Shown piece by piece: positions 7,404 through 13,972 of a DNA stretch of 15,777 nt; within the stretch, counting starts at the first letter, position 1, and every line of letters begins with the position of its first letter. This DNA comes from an uncultured Aquincola sp. (GTDB taxonomy: Bacteria; Pseudomonadota; Gammaproteobacteria; Burkholderiales; Burkholderiaceae): the NCBI GenBank assembly GCA_937883885.1, contig CAKZXL010000933.1:1-15777 (forward strand). Direction: 5' to 3'. The position numbers were made by a program, and so were the translations under genes. The notes under the pieces were generated by a model that was not told where the DNA came from, did no database searches, and was given only the letters and a program-made list of their open reading frames with translations.

Positions 7404-8068
7404 GCTTGCCCTTCTGCGGCCTGCACGACGTGGTCGCGCATGGCCTGGATGATGAGATGACCCACGGTGGCGCCTGCATCCTGCAGGCCCACCGACTTCT
7501 CGCGGAAGACCGCGGCCTTGCCGTGCTGCGCCGTCATGGTCTTGGTGGCTTCCAGGGCCTGGGCCGCCACGGCCTCGGCCTGCACCACGGCTTCGCGCAG
7601 CGGCAGGCCGACGGCCGCCGAGGCTTCCAGCGACTGCAGCAGCGGCCCCAGCACGTCCACCAGCGTCTTGTCGCCAGGCTTGGCCTTGCCGCGTTCCACC
7701 ACGCCATCGTGGTACGCGCGCCAGAAGGCGGCCAGCTCGGCGGTGCCGATGGTCTCGGCCGCCAGCAGCGCCTTGCCGCCGCGCATGAAGCCGGTGGCCG
7801 TGAGCGTGCCCATGGTCGAAGGCGCCGCCTTGGCGATGGCCATGCCGGCCATCTGCAGCGGCTTGCCGATGCCGTCGGTGCCGGCCGTGGCCAGCTGGGC
7901 CAGCACCGCTTCATGCGCGGCGATGAAGCCCTTGCTCATCGTGATGCCCAGGTCGCTGTCGCCCACCTTGCCGTCGAGCGCGATCAGCGCCTCGCGCTGC
8001 TGGGTGAACACCTCGCGCAGGCGCTGGAACAGGCCCGCCAGCTCGGGCTTGCCGATGCGGTCCATCAC
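7400..8068 (-). CDS. dhaL: Dihydroxyacetone kinase subunit L-like protein (nucleotide-binding subunit)
   Basis: This 222-residue all-helical ATP-binding subunit partners the adjacent DhaK-like protein. The metal/phosphate loop LDGKVGDSDLGITM holds Asp32, Asp37 and Asp39, matching the D-x4-D-x-D triad of DhaL proteins that binds the Mg ions of ATP or ADP. Further on are APSTMGTL (82-89), GDKTLVDVLGPLL and VGLQDAGATVG near the C-terminus, all in family order. Translation can start at GTG (8068-8066, 4-nt overlap with the DhaK stop) or at the following ATG (8065-8063, TGATG arrangement); I list the longer form. The STMGTL segment replaces the glycine-rich GG(A/T)SG seen in classical DhaL, so the pair belongs to a divergent branch. 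No DhaM gene is nearby, so the subunit may exchange ATP directly rather than use PTS phosphate. Confidence 0.88.
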   Translation of the reverse strand: MMDRIGKPELAGLFQRLREVFTQQREALIALDGKVGDSDLGITMSKGFIAAHEAVLAQLATAGTDGIGKPLQMAGMAIAKAAPSTMGTLTATGFMRGGKALLAAETIGTAELAAFWRAYHDGVVERGKAKPGDKTLVDVLGPLLQSLEASAAVGLPLREAVVQAEAVAAQALEATKTMTAQHGKAAVFREKSVGLQDAGATVGHLIIQAMRDHVVQAAEGQA

Positions 8069-9078
8069 CGGCCCGCCTGCGTGTGCTGGCGGAAGAACGG
8101 GGTGTCGGCCGGCGCGGTGATCAGGCGCTTGAGCTCGTCGTCCAGCCTGATGAGCGAGATCGACGCGCCGGCCATCTCCATCGCGGTGGCGAACTCGCCC
8201 ACGTGCACCTGGGCCACCTGCACGCCCTGGCCGCCCAGCACCTGGTGGATGCGGCGGTACATCACGTACAGCTCTTCCTGCGGCGTGCCGCCCAGGCCGT
8301 TGACCAGCACCGCCACCTCGCTGCCCTGCCCCAGCTGCAGCTCGGCCAGGATGGGCTTGAGCATCTCGTCCACCACCGCATCGGCCGGCAGCAGCGGGCC
8401 GCGGCGGATGCCGGGCTCGCCGTGGATGCCCATGCCGATCTCCATCTCGCTGTCGCCGATCGAGAAGGTGGCATGGCCCACCTCGGGCACGATGCAGCTG
8501 CTCAGCGCCACGCCCATGGTGCGCGTGGCCAGGCGGGCCTTGTCGGCCACGCGCCTCACCTCGTCCAGCGACATGCCTTCTTCAGCGGCGGCACCCGCGG
8601 CCTTGTAGACGAAGAAGATGCCCGCCACGCCGCGGCGCTTGTGCTCTTCGCCCTGCACCGAAGAGGCCACGTCGTCGTTGCCCACCACCGACAGCACCCG
8701 GATGTTCTCCATCTCGGCCAGCTCGGTGGCCATGTCGAAGTTGAGGATGTCGCCGGTGTAGTTGCCGTAGATGTACAGCACGCCCGCGCCCTGGTCGATG
8801 GCCTTGGTGACCTCGAACATTTGCTGCGCGCTGGGCGACTGGAACACGCCGCCCACGGCGCAGCCGTCCAGCATGCCGCGGCCGACGTAGCCCAGGAACA
8901 GCGGCAGGTGGCCCGAGCCGCCGCCGGTGGCCAGGCCCACCTTGCCCGCCTTGCGCGCTACCGACACCAGGCAGCGCTTGTCGTCGGCCACGTAGGTGAG
9001 TTGCTGCGGATGGGCGGCGTAAAGGCCTTCCAGCATCTCGTCGACAAAGGCTTCGGGCTGGTTCAAGAACTTCTTCAT
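8065..9078 (-). CDS. dhaK: Dihydroxyacetone kinase subunit K-like protein (substrate-binding subunit)
   Basis: This 337-residue protein binds a short-chain ketose for phosphoryl transfer from the DhaL subunit. It contains ATGGGSGHLPLFLGYVG with His57, YIYGNYTGDILNFDMA with Asp110, and GMGIHGEPGI with His219. These correspond, one residue shifted, to E. coli DhaK His56, Asp109 and His218, where the last forms the covalent hemiaminal with the substrate carbonyl. The catalytic set is therefore intact. Leu58 replaces the Glu of the classical GGGSGHEP loop, which suggests a subfamily with altered substrate. The start is supported by GAGGAG (9087-9092) 8 nt before the ATG. It lies 46 bp after the second permease, and its TGA overlaps the start of the DhaL-like gene. 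Dihydroxyacetone is only one candidate; erythrulose or another small ketose is equally possible. Confidence 0.9.
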   Translation of the reverse strand: MKKFLNQPEAFVDEMLEGLYAAHPQQLTYVADDKRCLVSVARKAGKVGLATGGGSGHLPLFLGYVGRGMLDGCAVGGVFQSPSAQQMFEVTKAIDQGAGVLYIYGNYTGDILNFDMATELAEMENIRVLSVVGNDDVASSVQGEEHKRRGVAGIFFVYKAAGAAAEEGMSLDEVRRVADKARLATRTMGVALSSCIVPEVGHATFSIGDSEMEIGMGIHGEPGIRRGPLLPADAVVDEMLKPILAELQLGQGSEVAVLVNGLGGTPQEELYVMYRRIHQVLGGQGVQVAQVHVGEFATAMEMAGASISLIRLDDELKRLITAPADTPFFRQHTQAGR

Positions 9079-9124
9079 GGGGTGTGCTCCTCGTTCCTTC
9101 TTGGGAGGTGGGTGGCGGCGGATT

Positions 9125-10168
9125 TCAGCGGCGCTTGCGCACCACGAAGAAGGCCCCCGCGACCAGGATGAATGCGCCGACGACGACGCGCTGCCAGGTG
9201 CTGGGCACGCCGGCCATGATCAGCACGTTGTTGATGACCACCACCAGCAGCACGCCCAGCAGCGTGCCCAGCACGCTGCCGGTGCCGCCGGTGATGCGCG
9301 CCCCGCCCAGCACCACGGCGGCGATGACGTCGATCTCCATGCCCACCAGGTCGAACGGATTGGCCAGGCGGTTGGCGCACACATGGATCATCCCGGCCAC
9401 GCCGGCCAGTGCGCCGGTGTACGCAAAGATGAAGAAGTGGATGGCCCGCACGTTGTAGCCCAGGCGTTCGGCCACGGCCAGGCTGCCGCCGGCGGCAAAG
9501 ATGGCGCGGCCCATCAGCGTGCGGCGCAGCAGCCACCAGGTGAGCAGTGCCGCAGCCGGCAACACCAGGAAGTAGGCCGGCAGGATGACCTGCGTGCCGC
9601 GCTGCGACTCGAAGGCGATCAGGGGGATCTTGCCGAAGCTGTCCATCTGGTCGGGCAGCTGCGTGATCCACACGGTGCCGATGAAGGTGAGCAGCACGCC
9701 GCGGAACAGGTACTGGGTGCCGATGGTGACGATCAGCGAAGGCGCCTTCAGCCCATGCACCAGCAGCCCGTTGACGAAGCCCAGCAGCCCGCCGCCCAGC
9801 GCCGCGGCCAGGAACACCAGCGGCAGCGGCGCCTGCGGCGCATGCGTGACCACCAGCTGCGTGACGCTGTACATCGACAGCGCGGCAATGGCGGTGAACG
9901 ACACATCGATGCCGCCTGCGGCCAGGATGACGAAGACGCCCAGCGCGAACAGGCCGATCACCACGCTGGCGCGGGCGATGTCGATCAGCGTCTGCGCCGA
10001 CAGGAACGCCGGGTTGGCGATGGCCACGAAGCTGCACAGCGCCACCAGCAGGAACAGCGTGAACAGCTCGGGCCGGCGCGCCAGCAGCCGCTGCAGGCCT
10101 TGCAGGCCGCCGGCCGGGCTGCGCGCCCCGGGTGCGGCACCATCGGCCGCGGTGAGGGAGGTGTTCAT
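9125..10168 (-). CDS. Sugar-type ABC transporter permease 2 (RbsC/BPD_transp_2 family)
   Basis: This 347-residue inner-membrane protein has about eight to ten hydrophobic segments. The first membrane stretch (LFTLFLLVALCSFVAIANP) comes after a hydrophilic N-terminus. Family marks are the repeated Ala/Gly-rich helices, IVTIGTQYLFRGVLLTF, the cytoplasmic coupling segment AAVVLGGARITGGTGSVLG, and a basic C-terminus ending RKRR. It is one of two non-identical permeases in this cluster, so the translocation pore is probably a heterodimer, as in the Lsr and Rha systems. The ATG overlaps the ATPase stop by 4 nt (ATGA), and GGAGG lies 7 nt upstream. The 46 bp after its stop contain only the ribosome binding site of the DhaK-like gene. 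Confidence 0.9.
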   Translation of the reverse strand: MNTSLTAADGAAPGARSPAGGLQGLQRLLARRPELFTLFLLVALCSFVAIANPAFLSAQTLIDIARASVVIGLFALGVFVILAAGGIDVSFTAIAALSMYSVTQLVVTHAPQAPLPLVFLAAALGGGLLGFVNGLLVHGLKAPSLIVTIGTQYLFRGVLLTFIGTVWITQLPDQMDSFGKIPLIAFESQRGTQVILPAYFLVLPAAALLTWWLLRRTLMGRAIFAAGGSLAVAERLGYNVRAIHFFIFAYTGALAGVAGMIHVCANRLANPFDLVGMEIDVIAAVVLGGARITGGTGSVLGTLLGVLLVVVINNVLIMAGVPSTWQRVVVGAFILVAGAFFVVRKRR

Positions 10169-11718
10169 GCCAGGGCCTCCAGCGGCGCTTCGGTGTCCGA
10201 TGCCAGCATCGCGTCCACCAGTCGTTCTTCCTGCACCGCATCGGCCGCGTATTCAGCGGCCATGCGGCCATTGCGCATCACCAGGATGCGGTCGCAGTTC
10301 TGCAGCAGCTCGGGCAGGTCGTCGCTGATCACCAGCAGACCCATGCCCTTGGCCGACAGCGACTGGATGACCTTGTAGATGGTGTCCTTCGAGCCCACGT
10401 CCACGCCCACCGTGGGGCCGTGCAGCAGCAGCAGCCGCGGCGCGATGGTGAGCCAGCGGCCGATGAGCACCCGCTGCTGGTTGCCGCCCGACAGCGACTG
10501 CACCGGCAGGTCGACGTTGGGCGTGGCGATGCGCAGCTCCTGCACCAGGTCCTGTGCCAGCGCACGCGACTTGCCCGCGTCCAGCAGGCCCAGGCGGCCA
10601 CGCAGCTTGTCCAGCACCAGCGCCGCCATGTTGGCCAGGATGGGCTTGTCCAGGAACAGGCCTTCGGCCAGCCGGTCTTCGGGCACGTAGCCGATGCCGT
10701 GGGCAATCGCGTCCGACGGCTGGCGCACCTGCACCGGCCGGCCTTCCATCAGCATCTGGCCGTGGGTGGCCGCCATCACGCCGGCCAGCGCCAGCGCCAG
10801 TTCGTTGCGGCCGGAATCGGCCAGGCCGGTGATGCCGACGATCTCGCCGCGCGCCACGCTCAGGCTCACGTCATGGAAATGCCGGCCGCAGCCCAGGCCC
10901 TGCAGCTGCAACAGCAGCGTGGCACCGGGCGCCACCGCGCCGGCCTGCCGGTAGCGGGTGCCGTCGATCAGGCGGCCGGTCATCAGCTGGCCCAGCTCGG
11001 CCTTGGTGTAGCTGTGGATCGGGCCCTGCGCCACGCACTGTCCGTCGCGGAGCACGATGGCCTGGCCGCCGATGCGGTAGCACTCGTCCAGCTTGTGGGT
11101 GACGAACAGCACCGCCACCTGGTCACGCTGCAGCTCGCCCACCACGCGGATGAGGTTGTCCACCTCGCGCCGGGTGAGCGAGGTGGTGGGCTCGTCCATG
11201 ATCACCAGCTTGGCCCGCGTGGCGATGGCGCGCGCGATGGCCACCAGCTGGCGCACCGCCAGCGGCAGCTCGCTGACCACGGTGCCCAGGAAGCCGTCGT
11301 CGGCGGGCAGGCCGGCACTGGCCAGCGCGCGGCGCGCGGTGTCACGCAGCAGCCGGTCGTCGAGCCGGCGCGCCAGGCGGCCCTGGCCGCGCACCAATTG
11401 CTCCGACAGCGCCACGTTCTCGGCCACCGACAGGTTGGGAATCAGGGAGAGGTCCTGGTACACCGTCTCGATGCCGGCGGCCAGCGCCTCGATGGGCGTC
11501 AGCGACGCATGGTCGCGGCCTTCCAGCCGGATGCTGCCCTCGTCGGGCGGCTGCGCCCCGGAGATGATCTTGATGAGCGTGCTCTTGCCGCAGCCGTTTT
11601 CGCCCAGCAGGTGGTAGATGCCGCCCCGCTCGATCGTGACGTGGATGCCGCGCAGCGCATGCACACCGCCGAAACGCTTGTGGATGCCGTGCACCTCCAG
11701 GAACGCAGCCATGGTCAT
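10165..11718 (-). CDS. Sugar ABC transporter ATP-binding protein, tandem NBD (RbsA/MglA-like)
   Basis: This 517-residue peripheral membrane protein has two fused nucleotide-binding domains that power import. NBD1 is canonical: Walker A GENGCGKST (39-47), Q-loop YQD at 87-89, Walker B LVIMDEPTTSL (171-181) and VTHKL at 206-210, but its signature reads SELPLAVRQ rather than LSGGQ. NBD2 has the family's degenerate P-loop GLADSGRNE (298-306) and a good signature LSGGNQQR (409-416). Its Walker B end is LLLLHGPTVGVDVGSK (429-444), where His-Gly stands in place of the Asp-Glu that holds the catalytic base. NBD2 is therefore very likely unable to hydrolyse ATP, giving an asymmetric ATPase. The ATG at 11718 overlaps the last base of the binding-protein stop (TGATG); a second ATG at 11712 is possible. 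No Shine-Dalgarno is evident, which fits re-initiation. Confidence 0.92.
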   Translation of the reverse strand: MTMAAFLEVHGIHKRFGGVHALRGIHVTIERGGIYHLLGENGCGKSTLIKIISGAQPPDEGSIRLEGRDHASLTPIEALAAGIETVYQDLSLIPNLSVAENVALSEQLVRGQGRLARRLDDRLLRDTARRALASAGLPADDGFLGTVVSELPLAVRQLVAIARAIATRAKLVIMDEPTTSLTRREVDNLIRVVGELQRDQVAVLFVTHKLDECYRIGGQAIVLRDGQCVAQGPIHSYTKAELGQLMTGRLIDGTRYRQAGAVAPGATLLLQLQGLGCGRHFHDVSLSVARGEIVGITGLADSGRNELALALAGVMAATHGQMLMEGRPVQVRQPSDAIAHGIGYVPEDRLAEGLFLDKPILANMAALVLDKLRGRLGLLDAGKSRALAQDLVQELRIATPNVDLPVQSLSGGNQQRVLIGRWLTIAPRLLLLHGPTVGVDVGSKDTIYKVIQSLSAKGMGLLVISDDLPELLQNCDRILVMRNGRMAAEYAADAVQEERLVDAMLASDTEAPLEALA

Positions 11719-12716
11719 CAGAACATGTAGTTCTTGTAGGTGGCCTTGTCGGCGATCACCATCGCATTGCCCACCAGCAGCAGGCCCTGGCCCGGACCCT
11801 TGGTGACGGTGACCTTGTCATAGCCCTTGACGCCCAGGTCGATGCCGTTGGTCAGCGGCTTCTTCTCGAGCAGCAGCTTGGCCACCTTGTTCATGGCCAG
11901 GCCGGCGTCCTTGGGGTCCCAGAAGCCGATGGCGGTGATGGCCCCCGAGTCCAGCAGCTTGGCCGAGGGGTTGGGCAGGCCGGTGCCCACCAGGCACACC
12001 TTGCCGGCCAGGCCCGCTTCTTCGATGGCGCGGCCGATGCCCAGCACGTCGTTGCCGGCCGAGCTCTGGAAGCCCTTGATGTCCGGGTGCTTGCGCAGGA
12101 TCTCCTTGGCCTTCTCGTAGGTCTTGTTGGCGTCGTCGAAGGATTCGTTCTTCGCGTCCACCAATTGCATGCCGGGGTACTTGGCGGCGTTCTTGGCGCC
12201 GGCGTCCACCCACTGCAGGTGGGTGCGGCTGCCCAGCGAGCCGACGAACGAGGTCCACTTGCCCTGCTTGCCCATGCAGCTGGCCAGGCGCTCGTTCAGC
12301 GCGGTGCCGTAGGCGGCGTTGTCGAAGGCCTCGATGTTGGCCTGCGTGTTCTTCTGGTTGTCGGCCTCGTGCGTCACCACCACGATGCCGCGGTCCATCG
12401 CGCGCTTGAGCGCGCCTTCGATCACCGCCGGGTCCATCGGCACCACGGCCAGGGCGTTCACCTTGCGGGCCACCAGGTCGTCGATGATCTTGAGCTGCTG
12501 CGCCGCATCGGCCGTGGCCGGGCCGCTCTGGCTGGCGTTGACGGTGGGCGTGCTGGCGGCAAATTCCTTGACGCCGGTTTCCATGCGGTTGAACCAGGGA
12601 ATGCCGCTGATCTTGACCACGGTGGCGATGGTGGGCTTGTCCTGTGCGGCCAGGGTGCCGACGGTGGCGGCCAGCACCGCGCCGACCAGGCAGGCCTTGT
12701 GGGGAACGAATTGCAT
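11718..12716 (-). CDS. Sugar-type ABC transporter periplasmic substrate-binding protein (Peripla_BP_4; LsrB/RhaS-like)
   Basis: This 332-residue secreted receptor has a signal peptide, MQFVPHKACLVGAVLAA then TVGTLAAQ, with cleavage near residue 24. The mature protein begins KPTIATVVKISGIPWFNRM and shows the two-lobed type I fold order: AAQQLKIIDDLVARKVNALAV, VVPMDPAVIEGALKRAMDRG, then IVVVTHEAD. Later comes GFQSSAGNDVLGIGRAIEEA. The opening IATVVKISGIPWFNRMETGV and the VVPMDP / THEAD pattern resemble the LsrB (autoinducer-2) and RhaS (rhamnose) branch more than ribose-binding protein. The ligand is not determined. GGAGA (12724-12728) lies 7 nt before the ATG, a strong start as expected for the most abundant component. 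It is 24 bp after permease 1, and its stop overlaps the ATPase start by 1 nt. Confidence 0.9.
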   Translation of the reverse strand: MQFVPHKACLVGAVLAATVGTLAAQDKPTIATVVKISGIPWFNRMETGVKEFAASTPTVNASQSGPATADAAQQLKIIDDLVARKVNALAVVPMDPAVIEGALKRAMDRGIVVVTHEADNQKNTQANIEAFDNAAYGTALNERLASCMGKQGKWTSFVGSLGSRTHLQWVDAGAKNAAKYPGMQLVDAKNESFDDANKTYEKAKEILRKHPDIKGFQSSAGNDVLGIGRAIEEAGLAGKVCLVGTGLPNPSAKLLDSGAITAIGFWDPKDAGLAMNKVAKLLLEKKPLTNGIDLGVKGYDKVTVTKGPGQGLLLVGNAMVIADKATYKNYMF

Positions 12717-12740
12717 GGGGATGTCTCCGGTTCTTGACCC

Positions 12741-13790
12741 TCAGGACGGACGCTTCGGCGCAGGAGGGGGCTGCATCGAAACGGTGATCGGGGCGGCGTT
12801 GCGCGGCATCAGGCTGCGCAGGCTCACGCGGCCGACGGCCAGGAACAGCAGCAGCAGCAGTCCCCAGGCGCAGTCGCGGAAGAAGTTGGACAGGTCGGCG
12901 AAATTGAGCATGCTGGACAGCAGCTGCAGCGCCGTGGTCGACAGGAACAGGTTGATCACGCGGCCGTGGCCGCCTTCGGGCTTCACGCCCGCCATCACGG
13001 TGATGAGGATGGCGATCAGCAGGTAAGACTGGCCGTAGTCCCACTTCACGTTGACGTTGCGCGAAGCGATGAGCACGCCCGCCAGCCCGGCCAGCAGGCC
13101 CGACAGGCCATAGGTGGTGATCAGCAGCCGCGCCTGCGGAAAGCCGGCATAACGCGCGGCCTGCGGGTTGGTGCCCATCAAAAACAGGCGCACGCCGAAG
13201 GGGCTGAAGCGCAGCGCCGCGCCGATGGCCAGCAGCACCGCGCAGAACAGCAGGAACGACCAGGGCACGCCCAGGAACAGGCCGTTGCCCAGCTCCATCA
13301 ACGGCTCGGCACTGCCCACGCGCACCGAAGGCCCGCCCGACAGCACCACCGCCAGGCCGGTGAACAGCAGCTGCGTGCCCAGCGTGCACAGGATGGGCGT
13401 GAGGCCCAGCCGCGCGATCAGCAGCCCGTTGACCAGGCCGCCCGCCAGGCCCACCGCCAGCGCCACCGAGGCAAAGGCCAGCGTGAACAGCAGCGGCGCT
13501 TCATCGGCCGACAGCCAGCGGCCCACCAGCAGCGCCGACAGCACGCCCGACAGATTGGCCAGCGCGATGCCGGACAGGTCGATGCCGCCGTTGCCGGCAC
13601 ACATGGCCAGCATCACGCCGGCGGCCAGCAGGCCCAGCTCGGGCAGCTGGCTGGCCATGGACTGCAGGTTGTAGGGGTCGATGAAGGCGCCGCGCGACAA
13701 CACCGAGCCCGCCAGCAGCACCAGCAGGTTGATGCCCACGAGGAACAGCAGTTGGGGATCTTGCTTGGTTTTCATCGGTTCGCGCGGCAT
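12741..13790 (-). CDS. Sugar-type ABC transporter permease 1 (RbsC/BPD_transp_2 family)
   Basis: This 349-residue polytopic inner-membrane protein is the first gene of the leftward cluster. The N-terminal helix region is LLFLVGINLLVLLAG. It is followed by ELGLLAAGVMLAMCAGNGGI, LTPILCTLGTQLLFTGLAVV, the coupling segment GVKPEGGHGRVINLF, and a final hydrophobic block near LLLLLFLAVG before a Pro-rich tail. This is the usual RbsC/LsrC arrangement. It differs clearly from permease 2, implying a heteromeric pore. The start could be ATG 13790 or ATG 13775; neither has a clear ribosome binding site. A near-perfect 15-bp inverted repeat (13793-13807) lies 3 bp from the first of these, so a bound repressor would cover the start region. 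Confidence 0.9.
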   Translation of the reverse strand: MPREPMKTKQDPQLLFLVGINLLVLLAGSVLSRGAFIDPYNLQSMASQLPELGLLAAGVMLAMCAGNGGIDLSGIALANLSGVLSALLVGRWLSADEAPLLFTLAFASVALAVGLAGGLVNGLLIARLGLTPILCTLGTQLLFTGLAVVLSGGPSVRVGSAEPLMELGNGLFLGVPWSFLLFCAVLLAIGAALRFSPFGVRLFLMGTNPQAARYAGFPQARLLITTYGLSGLLAGLAGVLIASRNVNVKWDYGQSYLLIAILITVMAGVKPEGGHGRVINLFLSTTALQLLSSMLNFADLSNFFRDCAWGLLLLLFLAVGRVSLRSLMPRNAAPITVSMQPPPAPKRPS

Positions 13791-13792
13791 AG

Positions 13793-13807
13793 GCGTTTAG
13801 TGAACGC
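13793..13807. promoter_or_regulatory. Candidate LacI-type operator O1, next to the permease 1 start
   Basis: GCGTTTAGTGAACGC is an odd-centred inverted repeat. Around G13800, six of seven base pairs are symmetric (GCGTT with AACGC, plus A with T). It contains TTTAGTGAACG, which recurs exactly at 13941-13951. Its place between a sugar-transport operon and a divergent LacI-family gene fits an autoregulated operator. It is immediately followed by CACTGAAC (13807-13814), a partial further copy. Confidence 0.55.
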
Positions 13808-13827
13808 ACTGAACAACCGCCACTACG

Positions 13828-13837
13828 TTTAATGAAT
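13828..13837. promoter_or_regulatory. Candidate LacI-type operator O2 (degenerate)
   Basis: TTTAATGAAT at 13828-13837, preceded by CG, matches the first nine positions of the TTTAGTGAAC unit of O1 with one change (A for G at the centre). The inverted symmetry is only partial. It is supported mainly by being one of several related sites in the same intergenic region. Confidence 0.35.
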
Positions 13838-13846
13838 ATCCTAGGT

Positions 13847-13860
13847 CGTTTCACTGAACG
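13847..13860. promoter_or_regulatory. Candidate LacI-type operator O3
   Basis: CGTTTCACTGAACG has CGTT and AACG outer arms and an inner perfect 9-bp odd palindrome, TTCACTGAA (13850-13858). It shares ACTGAAC with 13808-13814 and the CGTT...GAACG frame with O1. It lies about 54 bp from O1, centre to centre. Confidence 0.45.
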
Positions 13861-13928
13861 CATGATCCGGACAAACCCTGTTGGCGCGGACCCTGAGATG
13901 CCAATATGCACCCTGTTCGGCGCTGCTC

Positions 13929-13951
13929 GTTCAACTAGAATTTAGTGAACG
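13929..13951. promoter_or_regulatory. Candidate operator O4 overlapping a -10-like box of the LacI-family gene
   Basis: GTTCA (13929-13933) and TGAAC (13946-13950) form an inverted repeat. It extends inward as CTA (13935-13937) and TAG (13943-13945) with one unpaired A. The right half contains TTTAGTGAACG (13941-13951), identical to part of O1. TAGAAT at 13936-13941 (5 of 6 to TATAAT) lies inside and could be the -10 of the rightward regulator gene, which would make the site autoregulatory. I see no good -35 partner. Confidence 0.45.
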
Positions 13952-13972
13952 TTTGATTGAAGCCCGAAGCCC

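Noticed and set aside
4438..7452. A 1004-codon open frame on the plus strand
   Set aside because: It runs antisense through the DUF3016, aldehyde dehydrogenase and dehydrogenase genes, all of which show clear family motifs. Its product is rich in Arg, Gln, His and Ala without any recognisable domain, as expected for antisense frames in GC-rich DNA.
13791..13972. A riboswitch or small RNA in the divergent intergenic region
   Set aside because: The region is explained better by short operator-like repeats; I see no conserved riboswitch core or hairpin followed by a T-run.
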